In this document: positions 1 through 5,581 of the stretch, one piece after another
Layout: each line of letters begins with the position of its first letter
Numbering within the stretch: position 1 is the stretch's first letter
From: Candidatus Uhrbacteria bacterium
Lineage (GTDB): Bacteria > Patescibacteriota > Patescibacteriia > UBA9934 > GWF2-40-263
Reading direction: 5' to 3'
DNA: 8,182 nt
NCBI GenBank assembly: GCA_003511125.1
Contig: DOJV01000026.1
Span: 81,932 to 90,113, forward strand
Position numbers and translations under genes: made by a program
The notes under the pieces: model-generated
What the model was told of the DNA's origin: nothing
The model's input: the letters and a program-made list of their open reading frames with translations, nothing else
The model's database searches: none

Positions 1-28
1 AGCAGACCAGCCCACGGCCGGCAATCTC

Positions 29-1258
29 TTAAACCCCCATCGCCTTCTCAATCCTCTCAAGCGCCACCACAAAGGCGGCTTCACGCACAGTACAATTCAA
101 AGCGACTTTCTTTTCCCAGACAGCATCCAGGGCGGCTTTCATGGTTTCGTCAAGTTTGACGGCCACATCGGCCTCGCTCCAAACTTCAGCCTTCATATTT
201 TGATCCCATTCGAAGTAACTGACAGTGACACCGCCGGCGTTAGCCAGAACATCGGGAACAACAGGAATGTTGCGTAAGGCAAAAACCTCGTCGGCTTCTG
301 GAGTGGTTGGACCGTTGGCAACTTCGATAATGGCTTTGGCTTTAACGTTTTGAGCGTTCTCGACCGTGAGTTGATTTTCAAGCGCAGCCGGGACGAGCAC
401 TTCACATTCAAGTTCGAGTAGTTCGGCGTTGGAAATGTTTTGCGCGCCAGCAAAATCTTGAACTGAGCGAGTTGCTTTTTTGTGTACGCCAACCGCGGCC
501 ACATCAAGACCTTCTGGATTGTAGATACCGCCACGAGAATCAGAGAGACCGACAACCTTATAGCCATTCTGATGAAAAAGCTCGGCCATTCTTTGTCCAG
601 CATTGCCAAAACCTTGAACAACGACGCGGCAAGACCCCTTCTCGATACCGAGTTTTTCACGCAAACCTTCAAAGACAAAATATCCGCCGTCGCCGGTCGC
701 GGTACCACGACCAAGCGAGCCGCCGGCTGGAATGGTTTTGCCGGTAACAACCGCTTTGTATTTTTGATCACTGGTAACTTTATAATATTCATCGGCAATC
801 CAGTCCATTTCACGCGGTGTGGTATTCACGTCCGGAGCCGGAACGTCTTTTTTCGGGCCGAGAATTGGAGCCATACCCCGAGTCCAACCGCGAGTCAAAC
901 TTTCCATCTCACCTTCGGATAAAGCTTTTGGATCAACGGTAATTCCACCTTTACCACCACCCATCGGGATACCGACCACCGCGCACTTAATGGCCATCCA
1001 AAAAGCCAAAGCGCGAACTTCGTCGATATTGGTTTCTTGATGATAACGGATTCCGCCTTTGTACGGCCCGCAAGCGTTGTTATGTTCGACACGATAGCCA
1101 ATAAAAATTTTCTGGCTGCCGTCATTCATTTTGACCGGAATGGAAATTTGGACTTCGCGTTGTGACTGACGCATTTGTGCCAAAAAATTCGGACTAAAAG
1201 TCTGCAGCTTGGCGGCGCGATCGAGTTGTTTGAGAGCGTTTTCGAAAGGATTGGACAT
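29..1258 (-). CDS. gdhA: Glu/Leu/Phe/Val dehydrogenase family protein, probably glutamate dehydrogenase
   Basis: Intact 409-residue enzyme of the hexameric amino acid dehydrogenase family, predicted to convert glutamate plus NAD(P)+ reversibly to 2-oxoglutarate, ammonia and NAD(P)H in the cytosol. The N-terminal dimerisation/substrate domain holds GPYKGGIRYH (residues 64-73, substrate lysine) and PMGGGKGGI (98-106) with the catalytic lysine near 103, then APDVNT (141-146) with the conserved aspartate. The Rossmann domain shows VQGFGNAG (214-221, GxGxxG) and a following SDS with Asp240, which by family rules favours NAD+ over NADP+; that is an inference. The late motifs EVANGPTTPEAD and DVLANAGGVTVSYFEW are typical. 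The length is normal to slightly short for the family. The ATG start at 1258 fits the family N-terminus, but no SD precedes it. It stands alone, downstream of the NYN relic on the same strand. Glutamate is the likeliest substrate, though leucine or other amino acids cannot be excluded from sequence alone. Confidence 0.95.
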   Translation of the reverse strand: MSNPFENALKQLDRAAKLQTFSPNFLAQMRQSQREVQISIPVKMNDGSQKIFIGYRVEHNNACGPYKGGIRYHQETNIDEVRALAFWMAIKCAVVGIPMGGGKGGITVDPKALSEGEMESLTRGWTRGMAPILGPKKDVPAPDVNTTPREMDWIADEYYKVTSDQKYKAVVTGKTIPAGGSLGRGTATGDGGYFVFEGLREKLGIEKGSCRVVVQGFGNAGQRMAELFHQNGYKVVGLSDSRGGIYNPEGLDVAAVGVHKKATRSVQDFAGAQNISNAELLELECEVLVPAALENQLTVENAQNVKAKAIIEVANGPTTPEADEVFALRNIPVVPDVLANAGGVTVSYFEWDQNMKAEVWSEADVAVKLDETMKAALDAVWEKKVALNCTVREAAFVVALERIEKAMGV

Positions 1259-1274
1259 AGATCTTTGACGAATT

Positions 1275-1291
1275 AATAATTTTAAATTATT
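1275..1291. promoter_or_regulatory. AT-rich 8-bp palindrome upstream of the GDH gene
   Basis: A perfect 8-bp inverted repeat (AATAATTT, one central base, AAATTATT) lies 17 to 33 bp upstream of the GDH start. It overlaps the only plausible -10-like hexamer on the minus strand (TAAAAT), for which no convincing -35 is visible. It could be an operator or simply low-complexity AT sequence, so the call is weak. Confidence 0.2.
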
Positions 1292-1309
1292 CTAATTTAG
1301 ATCATGACT

Positions 1310-1349
1310 AAAGAGTTCTCTTAGAGATTAGCCTCTAAAAGAACTCTTT
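1310..1349 (-). terminator. Long imperfect hairpin at the end of the NYN relic
   Basis: The two 17-nt arms (1310-1326 and 1333-1349) match at 16 of 17 positions and enclose a 6-nt loop. On the minus strand the hairpin overlaps the relic's stop codon at 1335-1337, as a transcript-end structure would. The following sequence is T-poor on the minus strand (AGTCATG) and only moderately T-rich on the plus strand, so a classical intrinsic terminator is uncertain. It also sits about 50 bp upstream of the GDH start and could be a leader structure or operator. Confidence 0.4.
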
Positions 1350-1662
1350 CTTAATATAGGCTATTTTATTTTGTTGTTTATCCAGAAAATCCAATACATT
1401 ATTATCAGGAGTGCTTAAAATATTTAAAAGACAAGAATAATTAAACTGGTTTGGCGCCAATTTTTTTTAATTTTCCGTTATTTTTTAAATACTCCGCGAG
1501 GCAATAAAAATCCCCGTCCCTAGAAACAATTACCGCATTTAAAACCAATAAACAAAAAGGCTTTGTTAATACTATATTTATCCTTTAAAAAAGATCTTTT
1601 GCTAAACTCTGATATAAATTATTACTATCAATAAAAGCGTAATTATTTTCATGAGTATTCAC
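1335..1662 (-). pseudogene. Degraded NYN/LabA (DUF88)-type PIN-like nuclease gene
   Basis: Four same-strand segments in shifting frames read as consecutive parts of one NYN-domain protein. From a possible GTG start at 1662: NNYAFIDSNNLYQSLAKDL, containing the first conserved Asp (AFID) and ending at a TAA at 1585-1587. From about 1597: FLKDKYSINKAFLFIGF, the helix and second strand. From about 1539: NAVIVSRDGDFYCLAEYL, the conserved VSxDGDF acidic motif strand, ending at a TAA at 1441-1443. From 1442: NYSCLLNILSTPDNNVLDFL, the C-terminal part, to a TAG at 1335-1337. Intact relatives are usually PIN-like RNases with an acidic metal site. Here the stretch between FIGF and AVIV, which in the family carries another acidic metal ligand, is missing, as is part of the region after AKD. 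With at least three frame changes it cannot make the normal enzyme. The family call rests on motif recognition. Confidence 0.8.
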
Positions 1663-1716
1663 AGACGGTTATAGAATAATACTTTGAAAGCCGAACGGCA
1701 ACAAAATAAAAGTGTA

Positions 1717-1751
1717 TAACTATTGACTATTTTCATAAAAACCAACAAGAT
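1717..1751 (+). promoter_or_regulatory. Candidate promoter of the 159-aa membrane protein gene
   Basis: A good -35 element TTGACT (1723-1728) lies inside the motif TAACTATTGAC (1717-1727), which recurs before the next gene. At 17-bp spacing the -10 is only CAAGAT (1746-1751), a weak match to TATAAT. A start near 1758 would give a leader of about 25 nt carrying the SD at 1771, and it supports the ATG at 1783 rather than the upstream in-frame ATG at 1756. Confidence 0.35.
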
Positions 1752-1782
1752 AACCATGAACCCTGGGCACGGAGAAGAACCC

Positions 1783-2262
1783 ATGACAAGAAATCTTCCA
1801 ACGCCGCCGGTTTCTGAATGGATCGCAGTCATCATCAAGCTTATATTTGGTGTCTTCGGGGTGCTGATCATCTACGGTGCCATCGGCCTCGGAGCGGCCT
1901 GGGCGTTCAACCTGCTCACCGGAAGCTACCACGATGTCCGGTTGTGGCAGGTGATCGGCTTCGGTAGTGTGGCCCTTGGACTCTTCGTGACCAACATGAC
2001 GAGCTGGCTCACCCTGACCAAGAAGCTGATGTTCTGGTCGGTTGGTGTGGCCTTCTTGCCACCGATCGTTTTCAAGATCTCATCGTTCGTCTTCAGCTGG
2101 TTCGACACAACTGTGTCGCTGGCCAGGTGGCTGCACATCCACCGCTACGAAGCTATGGTGGTCGCACTCCCGCTCGCCACCCTGATCCTTCTCGTCGGCC
2201 TGGTCGTCGACATCAAAAACCGCGGCAAGATCAAGCCGCCGCCGACCTCGCCGGAAGCTTGA
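1783..2262 (+). CDS. Four-helix integral membrane protein of unknown function
   Basis: This 159-residue protein was not recognised as a member of any named family. Hydrophobicity suggests four membrane helices at about residues 14-45 (long, perhaps bent), 53-73, 82-106 and 123-142, then a basic, proline-rich tail (DIKNRGKIKPPPTSPEA) that the positive-inside rule would place in the cytoplasm. There is no cleavable signal peptide and no catalytic motif. The ATG at 1783 is chosen because GGAG at 1771-1774 is spaced 8 nt from it; starts at 1756 or 1723 lack such a site. Codons are strongly C/G-ending (ATC, GTC, CTC, TTC), unlike the AT-ending codons of the GDH, TrxB and IF-2 genes, and the stop is TGA. 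It is a single-gene unit with a terminator hairpin at 2284-2299. Coding status is well supported by codon bias, SD and membrane pattern; function is unknown. Confidence 0.8.
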   Translation: MTRNLPTPPVSEWIAVIIKLIFGVFGVLIIYGAIGLGAAWAFNLLTGSYHDVRLWQVIGFGSVALGLFVTNMTSWLTLTKKLMFWSVGVAFLPPIVFKISSFVFSWFDTTVSLARWLHIHRYEAMVVALPLATLILLVGLVVDIKNRGKIKPPPTSPEA

Positions 2263-2283
2263 TTCTTTGCCATTCTCTCTCCG

Positions 2284-2304
2284 CCTCGCCATCGCGAGGT
2301 GTTT
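2284..2304 (+). terminator. Probable intrinsic terminator after the 159-aa gene
   Basis: A 6-bp GC-rich stem CCTCGC/GCGAGG (2284-2289 and 2294-2299) with a 4-nt loop is followed by TGTTTATA. It begins 22 bp after the stop codon. The T tract is short, so termination may be partial. Confidence 0.55.
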
Positions 2305-2308
2305 ATAC

Positions 2309-2343
2309 TAACTATTGACCAAAACCGTAATTTATGATAGTGT
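2309..2343 (+). promoter_or_regulatory. Candidate promoter of the 88-aa membrane protein gene
   Basis: The -35 element TTGACC (2315-2320) lies within TAACTATTGAC (2309-2319), identical to the 11-mer before the previous gene. A 17-bp spacer leads to a weak -10, TAGTGT (2338-2343). The predicted leader of about 40 nt contains an upstream stem-loop (2351-2373) and the SD hairpin. Confidence 0.4.
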
Positions 2344-2374
2344 GAAGCACTCGGCGAGTTCAACCAACGCCGAT

Positions 2375-2392
2375 TATCTCCAGGAGGAGATA
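2375..2392 (+). promoter_or_regulatory. Strong SD folded into a hairpin at the start codon
   Basis: AGGAGG (2382-2387) lies 4 nt before the ATG at 2392, the strongest SD in the window. It is also part of a perfect 7-bp stem, TATCTCC (2375-2381) against GGAGATA (2386-2392), with loop AGGA. Pairing would cover half the SD and the first base of the start codon. A second stem, TCGGCG/CGCCGA (2351-2356 and 2368-2373), lies just upstream. Together they suggest translation that can be gated, for example by temperature or a trans-acting RNA; this function is inferred. Confidence 0.5.
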
Positions 2393-2658
2393 TGCCAAAC
2401 AAAGTCGAGACGACGCGTTCTTTTTTCGCCGGCTTTTCCACGCCGGCCACGGTTTCCGCCTTCGTGGTGGCAACCTTCGCCATCTACTGCATGATGATCA
2501 ACCTGTTCCACGTCGACGGCCTCGCAGCCGGAGTCTGGACAGGCGTGACCGCCCTCCTGTTGGTAGAGGCGAACATCGAGGAATTGTCTACAAGAGACAT
2601 CTCGATTGGCTTCGCCGCCGCTCTGGTTGTCGGCGGAGTGATCAGCATCTTCTGCTGA
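2392..2658 (+). CDS. Small membrane protein of unknown function
   Basis: An 88-residue protein, not recognised. A short polar N-terminus (MPNKVETTRS) precedes hydrophobic segments at about residues 18-40, 43-59 and 69-88, the last running to the C-terminal Cys, so two to three membrane helices are expected. An acidic stretch (VEANIEELSTRD, 58-69) lies between the second and third. There is no catalytic motif and no cleavable signal peptide. Size and topology resemble holins and many other small membrane proteins, which is too little for a call. The ATG is fixed by AGGAGG 4 nt upstream. Codon use is GC-ending like the 159-aa gene 130 bp upstream, and the stop is again TGA. The gene has its own candidate promoter and a clear terminator at 2687-2717. 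It converges with the 344-aa gene. Confidence 0.75.
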   Translation: MPNKVETTRSFFAGFSTPATVSAFVVATFAIYCMMINLFHVDGLAAGVWTGVTALLLVEANIEELSTRDISIGFAAALVVGGVISIFC

Positions 2659-2686
2659 AAACGCCGAAGATTCACCTACGCTCATC

Positions 2687-2717
2687 TGCACCCTGTTCTT
2701 CGGGTGCAATTTTATTT
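2687..2717 (+). terminator. Intrinsic terminator after the 88-aa gene
   Basis: A perfect 7-bp stem TGCACCC/GGGTGCA (2687-2693 and 2702-2708) with an 8-nt loop is followed by ATTTTATTT. The orientation fits the plus-strand gene ending at 2658. Read on the minus strand, the same hairpin has no T tract. Confidence 0.8.
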
Positions 2718-2726
2718 AATCGTGTG

Positions 2727-3761
2727 TTATCCAACTATTTGAGTAATCGCCGGCCTTGCTTGTTCGATACCTGGCGAGGATTGATAAACCGTTTGCGTCT
2801 TATCCCAATCATCCCGCAACATTTCTACTCGTTTAAGTAAACTTTCGACAAATTCATTTGGATCAACTTTTGTTTGAAACAACAACGCATAAGTTGGATC
2901 TTGTTTTAAAACATCAATTTGTTTTTGATCATGCCGATGACCGGCAAAAACACTTATTCCTGTTTTTTCATCCTCGTAGATAACATTGCCGGTTTTAAAA
3001 TCACCAAAACCGATTTGTACTAAAATATTTTTTGGTTTTCCTGATACCATATCGATTTGTGTTTTAACAAATGCGCGTTCTTCTTTACCGATATTTTTTG
3101 ATCGACCTATGATATAAAGTTCCTGATAGTTCAATCTTTGAGCGTTTTCCGTTGAAATTTTTTCCACCTCAAGATCTCTAACCCAACGCACGACTTTTAA
3201 AGCGTCACCGAAATTAAACAGACCTTCATCAAGACGATTAAATTTAAAACCAACCGCTTTTATTTCTCCATCAGATTCCAAACGACTGATAATTTTAAAC
3301 GAACCGTGTGGTTGGCCGAACTCAGTGTCTTCTGAGTCGTTAACTTTTTCAAAACATTGATTATTAACAGAATCAGTTACGGAAATTTCAATAGCTTGAC
3401 CTTTTGACGGATCGACTAAAGAAAAATCAACTTCTCGAACTTTATCGTCGGTAGCTGTTTTTCTTTTAACGGTTGATAAACGAATCCAGATGTTTCTAGT
3501 TCCTTCGCGATTGTAAGAACTTTGACGATTTTCATATCCGACAATAAAAAATACTCCTGGAAAATTTTTTATTAATGGCTGAAATTTTGGCGGCAGCTCA
3601 ACAGATCCAGGCTCGCCTGTTTCATCAGCACCTGTATATTTATCAAAATTACCTTCAGGCAAATTCTTTTGAGCAAAAGCAAATAGATCTTTAAACAAAG
3701 GAAATAAATTTTGCAAATCACGAGTTTCTCCACTGTTAGTTAATCTGGATTCAGATTTCAT
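2727..3761 (-). CDS. Hypothetical soluble protein, 344 aa
   Basis: Not recognised. The ATG at 3761 (MKSESRLTNSGETRDLQ) is preferred over an upstream in-frame start at 3845, because a good promoter (-35 3807-3812, -10 3784-3789) lies inside the longer version and would give a leader of about 16 nt. No SD precedes the ATG. The protein is hydrophilic, mixed alpha/beta by eye, with no signal peptide or membrane segment, so it is probably cytosolic. It has a single cysteine (QCFEK) and no obvious nucleotide-binding or metal motif. Beta-rich stretches such as FPGVFFIVGYENRQ and TRNIWIRLSTVKRK are followed by a charged middle region; the C-terminal part contains SVFAGHRHDQKQIDVL and a probable helix (EFVESLLKRVEMLRDDWDK). 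Codon use is AT-ending like the housekeeping genes, so it appears native. The stop is TAA. It stands as a single gene between the trxB terminator and the convergent 88-aa gene. Confidence 0.8.
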   Translation of the reverse strand: MKSESRLTNSGETRDLQNLFPLFKDLFAFAQKNLPEGNFDKYTGADETGEPGSVELPPKFQPLIKNFPGVFFIVGYENRQSSYNREGTRNIWIRLSTVKRKTATDDKVREVDFSLVDPSKGQAIEISVTDSVNNQCFEKVNDSEDTEFGQPHGSFKIISRLESDGEIKAVGFKFNRLDEGLFNFGDALKVVRWVRDLEVEKISTENAQRLNYQELYIIGRSKNIGKEERAFVKTQIDMVSGKPKNILVQIGFGDFKTGNVIYEDEKTGISVFAGHRHDQKQIDVLKQDPTYALLFQTKVDPNEFVESLLKRVEMLRDDWDKTQTVYQSSPGIEQARPAITQIVG

Positions 3762-3783
3762 ATTTTTTAGATTAAGTAAAAAA

Positions 3784-3812
3784 ACTATATCATGAATGAA
3801 TTTTAACTTCAA
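3784..3812 (-). promoter_or_regulatory. Sigma70-like promoter of the 344-aa gene
   Basis: On the minus strand TTGAAG (3807-3812) and TATAGT (3784-3789) are separated by exactly 17 bp, with 4 of 6 and 5 of 6 consensus matches. Transcription would start near 3777, about 16 nt before the ATG at 3761. Confidence 0.6.
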
Positions 3813-3896
3813 AAAAAACAGTACCAAAGAACAGCAACTGCGCAAAAGTTTTGTTTCTCAAAAAAAAGCAAAGCGTGATTATGGACCGTTGACAAT

Positions 3897-3930
3897 TTTC
3901 AAAAACAAAAGACAGGGCAACGCCCTGTCT
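3897..3930 (-). terminator. Strong intrinsic terminator after trxB
   Basis: A perfect 9-bp stem AGACAGGGC/GCCCTGTCT (3910-3918 and 3922-3930) with a 3-nt loop is followed on the minus strand by TTTGTTTTTG. It begins 18 bp after the trxB stop and probably ends the infB-trxA-trxB transcription unit. Confidence 0.9.
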
Positions 3931-3948
3931 ACGCATTGAAATATATTT

Positions 3949-4881
3949 TTATTCTCTCAACCACCTTTCAACATCCATCGCCGCCATACAACCGGAACCG
4001 GCCGATGTAATCGCTTGACGATAACGCGGATCAGTAACATCGCCAGCGGCAAAAACGCCCGGAATATTTGTCTCGCTCGAGCGGCCTTTACACACAATGT
4101 ATCCGTGCCCGTCGAGTTCGAGTTGATCAACAAACATTTCAGTATTCGGCTTATGACCGATGGCCGGAAAAATTCCGTCAAATTTCATTTCCGACTCTTC
4201 GTTGGTTTGTAAATTTAAAACTTTCGCATTGGTAACTTTAGTTCCGTCACCAAAGACTTCTTTGACCGAGGAGTTCCAGACAAAATTTATTTTTGGTTCG
4301 GCTTTGGCTTTTTCTTGCATTGCCACCGAGGCTTTAAGTTTGTCGCTACGAACCAGCACTGTAACCTTTGAAGCAAACTTCGCCAAATCTAGCGCTTCCT
4401 CCATCGCCGCGTCGCCGCCGCCGACTACCGCGACTTCTTTACCCTTAAAGAAAAAACCATCACAGGTCGCGCAAACCGAAATTCCCTTACCTTTATACTG
4501 TTCCTCTCCCGGCACATTCATCCAAATCGCCGAAGCGCCAGTGGCCACAATCAAACTTTCTGTTTGATATTCCACGCCGCTCGAGGAGACTAGTTTGAAC
4601 GGGCGAGAAGACAGATCAACTGAAACAATATTTTCCGCGATAATTTTTGTTCCAAATTTCTCGGCCTGCTTTTTCATTCGTTCTTCCATTAACTCTGAAC
4701 CGTAAACCCCGTCCGGAAAACCCGGGAAGTTCTCGACCACAGTCGTCCACATTAATTGTCCGCCCGGTTGTTGGCCGGAAAATAAAAGTGGTTTAAGTTC
4801 GGCTCGAGCGGCATAGATGCCGGCGGTGTAGCCGGCCGGGCCGGCGCCGATGATGATTACTTTGAGGGGCTGAGAGGGCAT
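3949..4881 (-). CDS. trxB: Thioredoxin reductase (low-Mr, FAD-dependent)
   Basis: Cytosolic flavoenzyme that transfers electrons from a reduced nicotinamide cofactor through FAD and a redox disulfide to thioredoxin. With the ATG at 4881 it has 310 residues, the usual family size. Visible motifs: FAD-binding GAGPAG (12-17), PGGQL (39-43), the redox-active CATC (137-140) followed by DG, the second dinucleotide site VVGGGDAAMEEA (152-163), and the C-terminal FAD motif GVFAAGDV. The NADPH-phosphate loop, HRRxxxR in E. coli, reads VRSDKLK (177-183) here, so one arginine remains and the last is lysine; cofactor preference may be altered. An in-frame TTG at 4932 would add 17 basic/proline-rich residues; neither start has an SD, and family length favours 4881. 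It lies downstream of trxA, separated by a broken S23-like gene, and ends at a strong terminator. Confidence 0.95.
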   Translation of the reverse strand: MPSQPLKVIIIGAGPAGYTAGIYAARAELKPLLFSGQQPGGQLMWTTVVENFPGFPDGVYGSELMEERMKKQAEKFGTKIIAENIVSVDLSSRPFKLVSSSGVEYQTESLIVATGASAIWMNVPGEEQYKGKGISVCATCDGFFFKGKEVAVVGGGDAAMEEALDLAKFASKVTVLVRSDKLKASVAMQEKAKAEPKINFVWNSSVKEVFGDGTKVTNAKVLNLQTNEESEMKFDGIFPAIGHKPNTEMFVDQLELDGHGYIVCKGRSSETNIPGVFAAGDVTDPRYRQAITSAGSGCMAAMDVERWLRE

Positions 4882-4963
4882 AGGTGGTATAGGGAGTTTA
4901 GGGGTTTTTGGATTGTTTTTTCTCTTTTTCAAAATCTTTTTCGTCTCGTTTTTTTACGCCTTC

Positions 4964-4993
4964 TATATAAGGAACCGACACTAATGCTCGCAA
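4964..4993 (-). promoter_or_regulatory. Possible trxB promoter
   Basis: On the minus strand TTGCGA (4988-4993) and TATATA (4964-4969) are 18 bp apart, each with 4 of 6 consensus matches. It would give trxB its own start near 4957, independent of read-through from trxA. The match quality is modest in an AT-rich spacer. Confidence 0.3.
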
Positions 4994-5010
4994 AATGTAA
5001 ACACTTTTTT

Positions 5011-5192
5011 TTATTTTCTACCATGTCCTTCTACTAAATTATTTACAACAGAAACCACCGCACGACGCAGTTGTAAAATCAAACCAAACACTTCTTGTCT
5101 GGAAAATTTTTCCGTTTGTTTATAAGTCTCTAAAACGAATTGATGAGCTACCTGCCAAACCACCAAGGATGATACGGTTGATATCTTCTCAT
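5011..5192 (-). pseudogene. Truncated four helix bundle (S23-like) protein gene
   Basis: The trxA-trxB spacer contains an unmistakable fragment of the 'four helix bundle protein' family (S23/IVP-like). From 5166 downward one frame reads LVVWQVAHQFVLETYKQ, then FSRQEVFGLILQLRRAVVSV and VNNLVEGHGRK, before a TAA at 5011-5013. These match the family's VWQ-AH, F-x-E-x-FGL-x-Q-x-RRA-VS and EGxGRK signatures. Intact members have roughly 110-130 residues, so the C-terminal half is lost. The ATG at 5190-5192 opens with MRRYQPYH in another frame, so an indel near 5167 separates start from body; within the body frame no ATG is available. The function of free-standing members is poorly known; homologues include proteins encoded in 23S rRNA insertions and the Avd factors of diversity-generating retroelements. 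Nothing here suggests a retroelement. Sharing the trxA/trxB strand, it would be read through by their transcript. Confidence 0.8.
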
Positions 5193-5231
5193 ACTCTATT
5201 CAGCCCCTTATGCCTCCTCAGCCCATTACTA

Positions 5232-5549
5232 TTACAACGATCTCTCGATTCTCTCCTTCATTACTTCTTTACTCATGGCTCCGGAAAACTGATCAACTGG
5301 CTGACCGCCCTTGAAAACCATGAAAGTTGGGATAGATAAAATATTGAAACGCTGAGCCACCTCGGTCTCTTCATCGACATTAACTTTGGCCACCAAAACA
5401 TTTTCCATTTCAAGAGCCAGCTCTTCGACAATCGGACCCATCATACGACACGGACCACACCACGGCGCCCAAAAATCGACAAAAATCGGTTTATCGGATT
5501 GTAAAATTGTTTGATCAAAATTTTGTGCGGTCAAATTTAATTCTGGCAT
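5232..5549 (-). CDS. trxA: Thioredoxin
   Basis: A 105-residue cytosolic disulfide reductant with a single thioredoxin domain. The active site WCGPC occupies residues 30-34, the buried aspartate is Asp25 (FVDFWAPW), and the cis-proline before the second beta strand is Pro74 (SIPTF). The C-terminal Gly-rich turn FKGGQPVDQFSGA is typical. The length equals that of classical TrxA and there is no signal peptide. It receives electrons from TrxB, encoded about 350 bp downstream on the same strand. The ATG at 5549 lies 32 bp after the infB stop, with no hairpin terminator or promoter between, so co-transcription with infB is likely. No SD is seen; the spacer is almost pure A/T. The stop is TAA. Confidence 0.97.
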   Translation of the reverse strand: MPELNLTAQNFDQTILQSDKPIFVDFWAPWCGPCRMMGPIVEELALEMENVLVAKVNVDEETEVAQRFNILSIPTFMVFKGGQPVDQFSGAMSKEVMKERIERSL

Positions 5550-5581
5550 AGAAAAAAATTAAAAATTATTTTTTATTTTAT

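Noticed and set aside
1..28. Possible GC-rich hairpin downstream of the GDH stop
   Set aside because: No convincing stem followed by a T tract is visible in the 28 bases available.
193..813. Long alternative minus-strand frame inside GDH, with plus-strand frames such as 482-922
   Set aside because: They lie entirely within the intact GDH gene and show no family motifs.
2145..2709. Two minus-strand frames (2145-2483 and 2374-2709) opposite the membrane protein genes
   Set aside because: They overlap SD-led, terminator-flanked plus-strand genes and have skewed compositions (Arg/Gly/His/Asp) typical of antisense frames.
4882..4932. N-terminal extension of TrxB from a TTG start
   Set aside because: It adds 17 basic, proline-rich residues not expected in the family; the ATG at 4881 gives the usual length. 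Retained only as an alternative.
4898..4981. Small minus-strand frame (GTG start, 27 codons, highly charged) just before trxB
   Set aside because: Too short, no SD, and it spans the possible trxB promoter; part may be decayed S23-like C-terminal sequence.
5011..5192. Diversity-generating retroelement accessory gene (Avd-like)
   Set aside because: The fragment belongs to a superfamily that includes Avd, but there is no reverse transcriptase, template repeat or variable repeat in the window.
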